The notes: a model not told the origin generated them from the sequence alone. Counted from the first letter of the stretch, positions 21,246-30,596 are shown. The stretch: DNA of 42,924 bases from Nitrospirota bacterium (GCA_016212185.1 JACRGX010000021.1:1-42924); one strand, 5' to 3'. Made by a program: numbers and translations.

Positions 21246-23126
21246 TCAACGCTGTACGCTATAATGTTTCTGTTTCTCAACCTTCACCGCGTCTATCGGG
21301 CATGCAGTGTAGCATGCCTTGCACTTTGTGCAGTAATCCTGATCTATGAAAAATTTATTCCTCAATTCCTTTACTGCCCCAAATACGCAGGCCTGTTTGC
21401 ATAATCCGCAAAGGAAACATTCCGAGTGTTCAATAGTGTAAACCCCAAGTCCGCTGCAGACATTGGCCCTGCAGTATTTGTCTTTAATGTGCTCTTCGTA
21501 TTCTTCGCGGAAATATTTAATCGTTGTTAAAACAGGGTTGGGCGCGCTGCTGCCGAGTCCGCAGAGGGCTCCGGCAACAATCTTTTTGCCGAGGTCTTCA
21601 AGCCTTTCAATATCGCCTTCCTGCCCCTGACCCGATGTAATCTTTTTAAGTATATCCAGCATCTGGGACGTCCCGATCCTGCAGGGGGGGCATTTTCCGC
21701 ACGACTCGGACTGTGTAAATGAGAGGAAGAACTTTGCGACATCCACCATGCAGGTCTCTTCATCCATGACAACCATGCCGCCTGAACCCATCATGGAGCC
21801 GACTGAAATAAGCGAGTCAAAGTCCACAGACAGATCCAGATATTTCTCAGGGATGCATCCGCCTGATGGCCCTCCTGTCTGAACCGCCTTGAATTTTTTG
21901 TTTCCGAGTATGCCGCCGCCTATCTCGTATATTATTTCCCTTAACGTAATCCCCATCGGGACTTCCACAAGCCCTGTATTTTTAACCTTGCCCGTGAGTG
22001 CAAAGACCTTTGTGCCGGGCGAGTTTTTTGTGCCTATTGAAAGGAAATAGCCTGAACCCTTTTCAACAATCACAGGAACGCATGCGTAAGTTTCAATATT
22101 ATTAAGGTTGCTCGGGAATCCCCACGGTCCTCCTCCGGGCTCTGAAAGCCTCGGCGGTCTTACCCTCGGAAAACCCCTTTCTCCCTCAATAGAGGCAACA
22201 AGCGCCGTTGACTCGCCGCACACAAACGCGCCTGCGCCTTCTCTTATGTCAACCGTAAATTTAAAATCAGTGCCCAGAATATTCTCACCTAACAATCCCA
22301 ATTCTTCAGCCTGTTTTATTGCAAGATTTAAATTTTTGACTGCAAGCGGATATTCGTGCCTGACATAGATAAACCCGTACTGCGCGCCTATGGCATATGC
22401 GCAAAGCGCCATTCCCTCAAGAAGGCTGTGCGGATCGCCTTCCATAATAGACCTGTCCATAAATGCGCCTGGGTCGCCCTCATCGCCGTTTGCAATGACG
22501 AATTTTATTTTGCCGGGCGCTCCCTTTGAATGTTTCCACTTCCGGCCTGCCGGAAATCCCGCTCCTCCCCTTCCCCTGAGATTCGCTTTATCAACCTCGT
22601 TTAAAACATCGTCAGGCGTCATGGATAAGAGGGCTTTTTCAAGAGCCTTGTATCCGCCCACTGCAAGGTAATGATTTATGTTGCAGGGGTCAATCCTGCC
22701 GTTATTTCTGAGCGCAATCCTAAGCTGTTTTTTATAAAACGGAATCTCGGTCATCAGGGGCACAGGTTCGCTCAGGAAATTGTCTCTGTAAAGTCCCTGT
22801 CTGTAAGGCGCTCCGCCCAAGATTGTGTATCCCACAATCCATGACACATTTTCAGGTTTTGTCCTCTGATAAAAAATATCCGCAGGCTCTATCTTGAGGA
22901 CCGGTCCCTTCTGGCACAACCCCTGACAGCCTGTCTTTACTATTTCAAGGGACACGTCTCTTTTGCCTGCCTCGGTTTTAAATGTGTCAATAACCTTATA
23001 CGCGCCGGTGGCAGTGCATGCAGTGCCGCAGCAGACCTTGGCCCTCATAGTGTCCAGCTTGAATGTTTCCTGCTCAAGCGTCTTTCTGAGTTCCCTGAGT
23101 TCGTTTATGTTTTTAAGTCTTGCCAT
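21246..23126 (-). CDS. NuoF-like NADH-binding flavoprotein subunit (HydB/HndC type)
   Basis: The 626-residue protein has four parts. They are an N-terminal thioredoxin-like [2Fe-2S] domain (C32 or C33, C37, C67, C71), an FMN-binding segment (G-R-G-G-A-G-F-P-A-G-R-K-W near 190), an NADH motif region (N-G-D-E-G-D-P-G-A-F-M-D-R), and an SLBB domain. The N3-type [4Fe-4S] site E-S-C-G-K-C-P-P-C-R-I-G-T and a C-terminal pair of ferredoxin motifs follow. The layout is that of HydB/HndC-like subunits of bifurcating enzymes. Here it probably exchanges electrons between NAD(H) and CODH-reduced ferredoxin. The last residues (K-H-Y-S-V-Q-R) come from repeat DNA. No ribosome site precedes the ATG. Confidence 0.9.
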   Translation of the reverse strand: MARLKNINELRELRKTLEQETFKLDTMRAKVCCGTACTATGAYKVIDTFKTEAGKRDVSLEIVKTGCQGLCQKGPVLKIEPADIFYQRTKPENVSWIVGYTILGGAPYRQGLYRDNFLSEPVPLMTEIPFYKKQLRIALRNNGRIDPCNINHYLAVGGYKALEKALLSMTPDDVLNEVDKANLRGRGGAGFPAGRKWKHSKGAPGKIKFVIANGDEGDPGAFMDRSIMEGDPHSLLEGMALCAYAIGAQYGFIYVRHEYPLAVKNLNLAIKQAEELGLLGENILGTDFKFTVDIREGAGAFVCGESTALVASIEGERGFPRVRPPRLSEPGGGPWGFPSNLNNIETYACVPVIVEKGSGYFLSIGTKNSPGTKVFALTGKVKNTGLVEVPMGITLREIIYEIGGGILGNKKFKAVQTGGPSGGCIPEKYLDLSVDFDSLISVGSMMGSGGMVVMDEETCMVDVAKFFLSFTQSESCGKCPPCRIGTSQMLDILKKITSGQGQEGDIERLEDLGKKIVAGALCGLGSSAPNPVLTTIKYFREEYEEHIKDKYCRANVCSGLGVYTIEHSECFLCGLCKQACVFGAVKELRNKFFIDQDYCTKCKACYTACPIDAVKVEKQKHYSVQR

Positions 23127-23139
23127 AAATAACTGACCG

Positions 23140-23270
23140 TTTAAAGTCGTTCAACATTGTTTAAACCGTTCAAAATAAAAAGATTGTTCAACATTGTTTA
23201 AATCGTTTAATCATTCCATATTGAACTATTTAAACAATTTTAAACCACGTTGAACTATTGTCTTACCGCC
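23140..23270. repeat. GTTCAA/GTTTAA word repeat between nuoE-like and nuoF-like genes
   Basis: TTGTTCAACATTGTTTAAA and variants occur about six times in both orientations and can pair into imperfect hairpins. The repeat covers the place where the nuoF-like gene's ribosome site should be and touches the stop codon of the nuoE-like gene. Confidence 0.6.
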
Positions 23271-23728
23271 TCTATAATCTCCTCAATCTTTTTCATATCA
23301 ATTTCGCCGACAATGTCTTCATTAACCGTTGCAACAGGCGCCAATCCGCAGCAGCCGATACAGCCAACAGTTTCAAGCGTCATTGAAAGGTCCGGCGTAG
23401 TCTCGCCCTCTTCCAAGTTAAATTCATCCTTAATTTTATTGAGCACCTTTGAAGCGCCTCTTACATGGCATGCAGTGCCGGTGCATACCCTTACGATTTT
23501 TTTGCCCCGCGGAGTAAAATAAAACTGCTTATAAAATGTCGCTGTGCTGTAAACATCAGACATCGGAATATCAAGCTTTTTAGACAAAGCCTTGAGCGCA
23601 TCTCCGGGAAGAAAGTTGTACTCATGCTGAATCTTCTGAAATGCGTGAATCAGTATCCCGCGTTTCTTCTGCTTCTCGGTTAATACTTCGCCGATATGTC
23701 CGATAATCTCATCAGGTTTTATATCCAT
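23255..23728 (-). CDS. NuoE-like [2Fe-2S] subunit (HndA/HydC type)
   Basis: The 157-residue thioredoxin-fold protein has an N-terminal helical bundle and the [2Fe-2S] ligands C-T-G-T-A-C and C-I-G-C-C of the NuoE 24-kDa family, in the spacing C-x4-C...C-x3-C. It accepts electrons from the flavin of the NuoF-like partner encoded next. I favour the ATG at 23728, four bases after the CODH stop with AGGG upstream. An ATG at 23749 overlapping the CODH gene is also possible and adds seven residues. Close coupling to the CODH gene suggests a CODH-NAD(H) electron path. Confidence 0.88.
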   Translation of the reverse strand: MDIKPDEIIGHIGEVLTEKQKKRGILIHAFQKIQHEYNFLPGDALKALSKKLDIPMSDVYSTATFYKQFYFTPRGKKIVRVCTGTACHVRGASKVLNKIKDEFNLEEGETTPDLSMTLETVGCIGCCGLAPVATVNEDIVGEIDMKKIEEIIEAVRQ

Positions 23729-23732
23729 CTCG

Positions 23733-25742
23733 TCAGGACCCTGCCTCATTTATCCCGCCGACGCCTGCATGAGGCGCCGCCGCCTTTTCAAGAATTCTCC
23801 TTGCCGCCATATCCATGAGAACCCTCTCTGCGCCGAATTTTCCGGGTTCGTATTTTCTAAGCTTAAGCGCCTCTCTTGCCTTGTCAATGTAATTAAGCGC
23901 CATGGCAAGTATCTTTTCAGGGTCAGGTTCAAAATGAAGCGCCCCCATAAAGCGTTCAAACCAGACCTCTGTCATTATCTTTGTAACCTCTTTGCTTGCG
24001 CCCACAGGAGATTCGCCTCCGAATATGACCGGAACGCCTGATGCCGCAAAATAGCATCCGATGGATATCGCCTTTTCAGTTATAAACTCCGGCGCAATGC
24101 CGACGGCAGGCATTCCTCCAATTTCATCGGACAGTCCGCCTTCCTCAGCCATTGCGCTTGCAATGGTCAGTATCCGCGTATTGTCAACGCAGGCCCCGAG
24201 ATGCAGTATCGGCGGAATTCCGATTGCCACGCAGACCTCTCTCAATCCGGGTCCTGCATGTTCAAGCGCCATCTCAGGGGTCAGAAATCCCGCAGTGCCG
24301 CATGAAGCAGAACTGCATCCCGTTGATACGACAAGCACGTCATTTTTTATAAGCTCGGTGGCTAAAAATTTATGTATGCCGGTGGCAGGGACTCTCGGGT
24401 TATCACATCCAGCTAAGCCTACAACACCGCGGATCCTGCCTGCCATTATTGCATCATTCAGGGGTCTGAACGATGCGCGCCATCTTCCGCCCTGCATGTA
24501 TTCAATGTATTCCTGTGAGAAGCCCGCTATCACTGGAAATTTTTCCGTAATATGGCTTCCCTCTGTTTTCCTGTTAGGAAAATTATCAATGGCTGTTCTC
24601 ACTATCTCCCTTGCAATCTCCTTGGCCCTGTGTTCGTCAAACTGCACATGCGTTGCGCCGGGTATCTTTACCTTTTCTGAGGTCGTTATGACCTTTGTAT
24701 GAAACTTTTTTGAAAGCTGTGCGAGCGCAGGCATAATGCACTGGACATCCACAACCATCGCCTCAATAAGCCCTGTCATAATGCCGAGTTCCTGATTGGT
24801 GAATCCGCCAGCAGTAGGAATCCCGTGCCTCATCATCACTTCATTTGCCGTACAGCACATCCCGCCGAGGTTTATTCCCTTGGCTCCTTTTGATTTTGCG
24901 TATGCAATCATCTCAGGCTCGTACACAACATCTACTATCATCTCGGCAAGGGTCGGTTCATGACCGTGAATAACAAGATTGACCTCGTCATCTTTAAATA
25001 TACCGAGGCTTGCCTCTGCCTTTACAGGTCCCGGCGTTCCAAAGAGTATGTCCGTAATGTCTGTGGATATCATGCTCCCGCCCCAGCCGTTTGCAAGCGC
25101 CGCCCTCAGGGCATGAGTCAAAATGGAGTCGGCGTCGGCGTCCATGCCCATTGTGGTCCGGTCCAGCACTTCAGCGATTTCTCTGTCAACGCCTCTCGGA
25201 ATAATGCCGAATTTCTTCCATCTTTCCTGAGTCTTTTTGGGAGCCCTTTTTATGTAATTCACCTCGCCTCTTTGCCTGCCGAAGTCTTCAAGAAATCTCA
25301 AGGCCACGTCTTTTGCCGCATCATTAACAGGCCTGCCCTCAAATTCAATTCCGAGTATGCCTGCAACTTTATAAAGTTTTTTTACGTCTTTTATCTGAAA
25401 GTCCTTTGTCTCTCCGTTGGCAACAGCAAGAAGGGTAAACACCATATCCCTGCCGTGGTCTCCATGACACGCGGTTCCTGCCGCAACCATTCTCGCCAGA
25501 TTCCTTGCCGCAATAACCGGAAGGGATGCGCCGCAGATGCCATGAACTTCTTCCTCCGCATTTTTACCCACAAGCCTGCATGGACCCATGTGGCAGACCT
25601 TACAGCATGCCCCGCTCTCGCCAATGGGGCAGGATTTTAGTTTTTCAGCCCTTGAAAAGCAGGTTTCTATTCCGCGGGATTCGCCCCACTCCAGAACCTG
25701 CGCCGCTTCTTTATTTGCCGTCTTTATAACCTTGTCGTCCAT
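23733..25742 (-). CDS. acsA: anaerobic nickel carbon monoxide dehydrogenase (CODH subunit of CODH/ACS)
   Basis: The 669-residue enzyme interconverts CO2 and CO at the Ni-Fe-S C-cluster. N-terminal cysteines for the D and B clusters are visible (C28, C38, C46, C47, C50, C55, C70 in a CooS-type pattern). C-cluster motifs follow: V-I-H-G-H-E-P, G-G-M-C-C-T-A-N-E, A-G-C-D-N-P-R, S-T-G-C-S-S-A-S-C-G and H-L-G-A-C-V-D-N. Length is normal. It is followed directly by NuoE/F/G-like genes and preceded by acsB, so in a CODH/ACS complex it supplies CO to the A-cluster. GGAGG precedes the ATG. The alternative symbol is cooS. Confidence 0.96.
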   Translation of the reverse strand: MDDKVIKTANKEAAQVLEWGESRGIETCFSRAEKLKSCPIGESGACCKVCHMGPCRLVGKNAEEEVHGICGASLPVIAARNLARMVAAGTACHGDHGRDMVFTLLAVANGETKDFQIKDVKKLYKVAGILGIEFEGRPVNDAAKDVALRFLEDFGRQRGEVNYIKRAPKKTQERWKKFGIIPRGVDREIAEVLDRTTMGMDADADSILTHALRAALANGWGGSMISTDITDILFGTPGPVKAEASLGIFKDDEVNLVIHGHEPTLAEMIVDVVYEPEMIAYAKSKGAKGINLGGMCCTANEVMMRHGIPTAGGFTNQELGIMTGLIEAMVVDVQCIMPALAQLSKKFHTKVITTSEKVKIPGATHVQFDEHRAKEIAREIVRTAIDNFPNRKTEGSHITEKFPVIAGFSQEYIEYMQGGRWRASFRPLNDAIMAGRIRGVVGLAGCDNPRVPATGIHKFLATELIKNDVLVVSTGCSSASCGTAGFLTPEMALEHAGPGLREVCVAIGIPPILHLGACVDNTRILTIASAMAEEGGLSDEIGGMPAVGIAPEFITEKAISIGCYFAASGVPVIFGGESPVGASKEVTKIMTEVWFERFMGALHFEPDPEKILAMALNYIDKAREALKLRKYEPGKFGAERVLMDMAARRILEKAAAPHAGVGGINEAGS

Positions 25743-25794
25743 ATAACCTCCAATTTTCTATCAAATTCGGAATATAGTCATTTTGGCTTGTTCC

Positions 25795-25857
25795 GTCATT
25801 CCGACTTGTTCGGAATCCTTCCTTAATTAAGAAAGATTCCCGACAAGCGGGAATGAC
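25795..25857. repeat. GTCATTCC...GGAATGAC palindromic repeat in the acsB-acsA spacer
   Basis: The 63-bp unit starts GTCATTCCGACTTGTTCGGAAT and ends GATTCCCGACAAGCGGGAATGAC-like (arms given in part). Each half is itself a hairpin. A 73-bp relative stands at 32511-32583. Confidence 0.75.
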
Positions 25858-25892
25858 AAGATAGAATTTATTCCGCAATCCACATTCCCCCT

Positions 25893-28106
25893 TTAAAACA
25901 TCGGATCCATCTCAAGCGCGGGATGTCCCTTGCTTGTGAGGAACTCAAGTAATTTTTCAGAGTCTTCGCAGACAGTGTCATCGGCTATCTTATCAAGCAG
26001 GTCCGGCACGCCTTCTTCTTCCGCCCTCTTTTTGAAATCTTCTCCGATTCTCTCCTTTAGGCTCTTTGTCATCCAGACAATTCTTTTAATGCCGCCGTCT
26101 GCAAAGAGGAATTTTTTGCTTGTGATGAAATTTACTCCGATTCCCATAAAACCGGGGTTCTGCGCTCCGCCTCCGACCGTCCCTGCCAGCGTTGAAAACT
26201 TCATGCCCGCAGGCGTCATGCCCGTGTGCCCCCTCTGGACCAGCATAATTCCGTTGGCCTCGGGGATTATCGCAACAATACATTCAAAACACCCGCAGGA
26301 AGTCATGGGATTATCCATTATTGTATATAAATTCAGCGTCTCCACCTTTCCGGCTGAATTACTCTTTAAATAATCATCAACACCTGCCCATCTGCCCTTG
26401 TTTGCATCAATGGCCTCACCTTTTAAAATAGGCTGATTGCCTCCGGTCGGGTCAATTTCAAATGCCGCCCTTGTATCAAGCCAGTTGTATGCGCCGCAAA
26501 GGCCAAGGCGTTCAGGGCTTATCACACAGACATGCGAAGGGGCAAACGACTGGCAGAGAAGACACGAATAGAAGGTGTCAACCGATTCATCTATCAGACC
26601 TGCAAGCCTGAGATCCCTTTCCCTATAAACTTTGTGCGCTTCATCCTGTAATGCAAGCACTTCTTTCTCATCCACATAAAGCGTCACCTGCACCTTGTCA
26701 ACGATTGACTTAAAGCGGTGATGAGCCATTGTGTTGTGTATCACGCCGATATGCTCCAGCGTGATTCCGTCCTTGTATGCCTGATTGCTGATTCTCATCC
26801 ACACAATGTCGCGCTGTCCCATATGCCAGAGTCCCTGCGCCTCATTTATGTTGTGATGGAGTTTTCTCTCTATAATCGCCTCAAAGTCTTTCTGCATCTT
26901 CCTGCCGGCGACATCTATCACTATTGCCATAGGCATCACGCCGCCTTTTTTGTATCTTTCCTCAACATCTGCGCCGACAATAGTTACCTTGCCGTCTTCT
27001 ATTTCATGAAGCTCTTTGGTCCTCACCCATTCAAACGCAGGAGAGCGCTGTCCGCCGAATTCAATGAACATATCCTCTTTTCTGATTCTCTCACCCTCAA
27101 ACGCAGGCCCGTATGCAACGGGAATCGGCGGCTTCTCAACCGTAACTTTAAGCCCTCTTACTTCAATAGCCCTCTGCACAATTTTATTGTGGTCCAGCTC
27201 TTTGTCCACATGCTCGTAAGTGCATACTCCGGTTGGATGAATGACCGGTACGTCCGTATCGCATACTGCAGGGAATCCCATGTTGATTGCGCCTGCGCCC
27301 GTGGACCATTTGACGTCATCAAGCTCTCCGAGCACAATGGCAAATGCAAAAACGCGGTCTTTCTGGTATTTGAGATGCTCTCTGAAATCAGCAGGTTTTT
27401 TTCCGCCGAATATGAGGGACGCCCTTATGGCCCAGTCAAGCGCATAGAGCGTATGCTCCGTCTCCGGTCCGAGCGGAACGATGTAAGTATCCCATCCGAG
27501 AGTGACATTCTTTTTTAACAGTTGTTTTGTGACGCAGGTAATATTGTCGTTTTTATCTTTTGACTGTCCTGAAAGGAATATAAGGATGTTTTTTTCCTGC
27601 AGTTCCCTGACAATTTTAAGCGCCGTATCCTCGTCAGGCGCCGCTCCGATGATAGCCGCAAAGCCCGGCATCCTCCCGTCAACAAGCTGTATGCCGAGAT
27701 TCCTCTGTATTGTGTCTGTTATAAATCCGTTATAAACATAACCTGTTTCAGAATCAGTCACAGGCTCAAGCCCGTTTATGTATTTTAACGCCAGAATGAT
27801 CTCTTCGGCAAAAAGCGTTGCCATACCTGAATCAAGCGCCTCTCCGAGATACGGTTTCCAGATGTGCGCCTCAGGCTCAGGATGAAGCATTTCCTTTGCC
27901 ATCCCGAGGCCGGCCTTCATGTCGGCAAGGGTTTTAACCGCAAAGCCTGTCATGGCATAAATCATAGGCAGATAAAATGCCGTGTCGGGAAATTCAAATA
28001 CAAAGTCTTTGCCTTTTTCAGCAATGGCTTTATCAAGCATCTGCTCTGCATCCTGCACAAGTTTGTGAGAGCCTCTGATGGCGGCCGAGGCAATTATCTT
28101 AGACAT
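25893..28106 (-). CDS. acsB: CO-methylating acetyl-CoA synthase, alpha subunit
   Basis: The 737-residue bacterial-type ACS condenses CO, a methyl group from the corrinoid protein and CoA into acetyl-CoA at the Ni-Ni-[4Fe-4S] A-cluster. The N-terminal domain shaping the CO tunnel is present, as is the middle domain. The C-terminal A-cluster cysteines are visible: F-Y-S-C-L-L-C-Q-S-F-A-P-S-H-V-C, L-G-L-C-G, and T-S-C-G-C-F-E-C, about residues 510-610. Length matches characterised AcsB. AGGAGG precedes the ATG. It lies between acsC and acsA, in bacterial rather than archaeal Cdh order. Confidence 0.96.
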   Translation of the reverse strand: MSKIIASAAIRGSHKLVQDAEQMLDKAIAEKGKDFVFEFPDTAFYLPMIYAMTGFAVKTLADMKAGLGMAKEMLHPEPEAHIWKPYLGEALDSGMATLFAEEIILALKYINGLEPVTDSETGYVYNGFITDTIQRNLGIQLVDGRMPGFAAIIGAAPDEDTALKIVRELQEKNILIFLSGQSKDKNDNITCVTKQLLKKNVTLGWDTYIVPLGPETEHTLYALDWAIRASLIFGGKKPADFREHLKYQKDRVFAFAIVLGELDDVKWSTGAGAINMGFPAVCDTDVPVIHPTGVCTYEHVDKELDHNKIVQRAIEVRGLKVTVEKPPIPVAYGPAFEGERIRKEDMFIEFGGQRSPAFEWVRTKELHEIEDGKVTIVGADVEERYKKGGVMPMAIVIDVAGRKMQKDFEAIIERKLHHNINEAQGLWHMGQRDIVWMRISNQAYKDGITLEHIGVIHNTMAHHRFKSIVDKVQVTLYVDEKEVLALQDEAHKVYRERDLRLAGLIDESVDTFYSCLLCQSFAPSHVCVISPERLGLCGAYNWLDTRAAFEIDPTGGNQPILKGEAIDANKGRWAGVDDYLKSNSAGKVETLNLYTIMDNPMTSCGCFECIVAIIPEANGIMLVQRGHTGMTPAGMKFSTLAGTVGGGAQNPGFMGIGVNFITSKKFLFADGGIKRIVWMTKSLKERIGEDFKKRAEEEGVPDLLDKIADDTVCEDSEKLLEFLTSKGHPALEMDPMF

Positions 28107-28117
28107 TGCTACCTCCT

Positions 28118-28190
28118 GTATTTAATCAGAACTCAGAACCAAGAACCCAGAACTCAGACTTGTTGATTCATAATCTGTGCTCTGTGCTCT
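28118..28190. repeat. AGAACTCAGA/CTGTGCTCTG word repeat in acsC-acsB spacer
   Basis: CAGAACTCAGAACCAAGAAC, CCAGAACTCAGAC and CTGTGCTCTGTGCTCTC form a pseudo-inverted repeat. These words are the same family as in thyX (33024-33059) and the signal peptide at 1757-1795. Confidence 0.5.
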
Positions 28191-28196
28191 CAAAAT

Positions 28197-29540
28197 TTAT
28201 GCTGTTCTGCTTTTTAAAAACGACGGAAGAGCGTTTGCCTCTCTCGGGCCTACGGTAATCTTCCATCCCTCAAGCTTATCTTCAAGGGCGCCGCTCAGGA
28301 TAGCAACCTGTCCCGGGATTATGAGCTCCCTGTGCTTGACCTGATTTTCTACACCGCTGTCTTTTATAAACTGCGCTATCTTTGCAGCAGTGAATTTCCC
28401 CGCCGCCCATGCAGTAAGCACTGATAATCCTTCACAGTCCATAACGGCAAGATAGCTTGGAACTTTACTGTTTTCAACTTCTCCGGACACAATGAAATAT
28501 GTGAGGGAGAAATTCGTTGTGATTAATAATGGCGCCTCCGCTGACGGCTCGCCGACCTTGTAAATTTTCTGCTCAACCTGCATCGGCACCTGCGGGTCGG
28601 TGTATATGTTCTGCCTTAATGTAAATAATGCCAGGTTCTTCCACTTTTCAATACTGCCGAGCAGCACAATGGATGCATACTTTGCAACTGCAACTCCTGC
28701 CACAGCCGCCTCAAGCACGCTGTCTTCCCTTAATGCGGAATTTATAATTGGATAACCGAGAGGTTTAAAACCCTTTTTCAAAGCAGAGCGTCTTATCTGG
28801 GTATTGAGTTCTACTATCTCCTTTGCAGTCTTTGCGCCCGGGTCCATCACAATGTCCTCAACGCCCATCCCCTTAATTTTCTCAGTAAGCGCGCTGAGAG
28901 CCTCAAGCCCTTCGGCGCAAACGCCGACCGGTATCTTGTTTGCCTTGGCAATATTAACCATGGCATCTGCATTTGACGCGGTTACACCGTAAAGCAGGGG
29001 CTTTTTGCCGGCAATAGTCTTTACTGCTTTCTCTGCCGCAGAGGAATCTTTGCAGTTTAAAATAACCGGAGTATCAGGCGCCTTCTGCGAAATAAGTTTT
29101 ACCGCTGATTCATACTGGGCGGCATCATTGGATGCAAACTCTATTGAAACTGCGTCAATCCTCAGTTTCTGTCCGACCCTGTCAATTTCAGAGGTCAGAA
29201 CTTCATCAATTTTCTTATTTAATTCATCATCGTTTAATGTATCTTTTATATTCAGGACAAATACGCACGGGTTGATAAATTTTTTGTCGTGCCTGAATAA
29301 GACTGTCTCACCGCCCATTTTAACGGCTTTGCCGCCAGAACCGAGACTAAATGTCCTAATAGGCGGAGCTGACGCCTCGCCAAGCACTTTTTTGGATTCT
29401 TCTGATACATCAGGGCATTTTGCAAGGTCTACCTTAGCCTGTGCAAGAGACATTGCAAATGCAAGGCAAGTCGGGAACCCGCATTTTTTACAATTTGTCT
29501 TTGGAAGAAGTTTAAATATTTCTACGCCTGATAAAGCCAT
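28197..29540 (-). CDS. acsC: corrinoid iron-sulfur protein, large subunit
   Basis: The 447-residue protein has the N-terminal [4Fe-4S] motif C17-x2-C20-x4-C25...C42 (T-N-C-K-K-C-G-F-P-T-C), a TIM-barrel domain and a C-terminal corrinoid-binding domain. It carries the methyl group as methyl-Co(III) from AcsE to AcsB; the Fe-S cluster reactivates the corrinoid. Length is standard. The gene lies immediately downstream of acsD, its heterodimer partner, with GGAGG before the ATG. Confidence 0.95.
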   Translation of the reverse strand: MALSGVEIFKLLPKTNCKKCGFPTCLAFAMSLAQAKVDLAKCPDVSEESKKVLGEASAPPIRTFSLGSGGKAVKMGGETVLFRHDKKFINPCVFVLNIKDTLNDDELNKKIDEVLTSEIDRVGQKLRIDAVSIEFASNDAAQYESAVKLISQKAPDTPVILNCKDSSAAEKAVKTIAGKKPLLYGVTASNADAMVNIAKANKIPVGVCAEGLEALSALTEKIKGMGVEDIVMDPGAKTAKEIVELNTQIRRSALKKGFKPLGYPIINSALREDSVLEAAVAGVAVAKYASIVLLGSIEKWKNLALFTLRQNIYTDPQVPMQVEQKIYKVGEPSAEAPLLITTNFSLTYFIVSGEVENSKVPSYLAVMDCEGLSVLTAWAAGKFTAAKIAQFIKDSGVENQVKHRELIIPGQVAILSGALEDKLEGWKITVGPREANALPSFLKSRTA

Positions 29541-29564
29541 TTTAACCTCCGTAAAAACTCATTT

Positions 29565-29622
29565 TAAATTTATCAATTAGCATTTATCATTTTACATTTT
29601 GCAATTTGCAATGATAAATTTA
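29565..29622. repeat. TAAATTTATCA inverted repeat in acsD-acsC spacer
   Basis: TAAATTTATCA (29565-29575) and TGATAAATTTA (29612-29622) are perfect 11-bp arms. Between them lie CAATTAGCATTT and ATTTGCAA words, shared with 16931-17007. The structure could stabilise the mRNA end of acsD. Confidence 0.6.
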
Positions 29623-29641
29623 ACTTGCATTAGTTAGCTTT

Positions 29642-30580
29642 TTAGACAAGCTCCCCAATCACTTTTTCCACTGTCGCGATTGATTTTGGGTGTCTCATTA
29701 TTAATAAATTTGCGCCTGCAATAAGCATTGAAGACGCAGTAAGCGCCTCCCACGCAATCCCTCTTTCCTCAATCGCTCCCCACTGAGGCGCGTCGGCCTC
29801 GGATGCAAAGGTCTCCTTCACCTTCCAGACATACATGCCCACGTCTCCGATAATCGGCGGCTGCATTGTTGCGTCATTCTGCAAAAGCCCTGCAAGCCTT
29901 ATCCTCTCCATAACTGAATATGTGTATTCAAGGCCGTATCCGAGGGCTGAACACATCGGGTCGGTAATAAGCCTTTCTTTATCAAAACCCATTTGGGTGA
30001 TAAGTATGTTCAACTGCTTTGCAAGATTTATATCAAGCTCGGACATTGCAATCAATTTATGATTGTGGGCAAGCGCCGCGGCAACAATGGTCTTATAATT
30101 TCCCTCCTGCGCCTTGCCGATAATGCAGTTGCAGCCGCTTGCCGCTTCAGCCGCCGCAACAAGCACAAGCGCATCTTTTTCAATGTGGTTTGAGCCGAGT
30201 ATTATCAGCGGAATATCAATTGCAGAAAGGACCTCCTTTACAATCTTTGCCGCATCTTGCGCTGAACGGTCTCCCCTGTCCGGGTGCGTCCCTGTCAGCC
30301 TCAATGCAACAGCCTGCGCCTTTAATTCATTCTGGCAGTACTGCGCCCATTTAACCGGGTCGGCGCTGACAGAAGCATACTGATTTTTTACAGTATCAGG
30401 CCAGTCATCCGGAGATATGTCCTGAATCTCATAAGCAATGACAGGCTTGTTCGGGATGCTTCCTTCAAATGAAAGAAACGGCATTGTGTTTTCGCTGCCG
30501 ATTTTAAGCGTCTTTGTTTTTCCGAATTCCAGCCCCAAAACCTTTCCGTTGCAAGTTTCCTTAGGAATCATGTAAGACAT
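29642..30580 (-). CDS. acsD: corrinoid iron-sulfur protein, small subunit
   Basis: The 312-residue TIM-barrel protein is the small CFeSP subunit. Diagnostic segments include the N-terminal Y-E-I-Q-D-I-S-P-D-D-W-P, L-T-G-T-H-P-D-R-G-D, I-I-L-G-S-N-H-I-E-K-D, and G-Y-G-L-E-Y-T-Y-S-V-M-E-R-I-R. It pairs with AcsC and helps dock the methyltransferase AcsE. I place the start at 30580 because GGAGG lies 6 bases upstream. A longer frame from a TTG at 30592 would translate the ribosome site itself. Confidence 0.95.
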   Translation of the reverse strand: MSYMIPKETCNGKVLGLEFGKTKTLKIGSENTMPFLSFEGSIPNKPVIAYEIQDISPDDWPDTVKNQYASVSADPVKWAQYCQNELKAQAVALRLTGTHPDRGDRSAQDAAKIVKEVLSAIDIPLIILGSNHIEKDALVLVAAAEAASGCNCIIGKAQEGNYKTIVAAALAHNHKLIAMSELDINLAKQLNILITQMGFDKERLITDPMCSALGYGLEYTYSVMERIRLAGLLQNDATMQPPIIGDVGMYVWKVKETFASEADAPQWGAIEERGIAWEALTASSMLIAGANLLIMRHPKSIATVEKVIGELV

Positions 30581-30596
30581 AATAACCTCCAATTAT

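Noticed and set aside
24061-24702. 213-codon open frame on the plus strand opposite the CODH gene
   Set aside because: It is the antisense shadow of a highly conserved gene, with a composition mirroring it, no ribosome site and no recognisable domain.
26718-27518. 266-codon open frame on the plus strand opposite acsB
   Set aside because: It lies wholly within acsB, has no recognisable motif, and is an antisense shadow.
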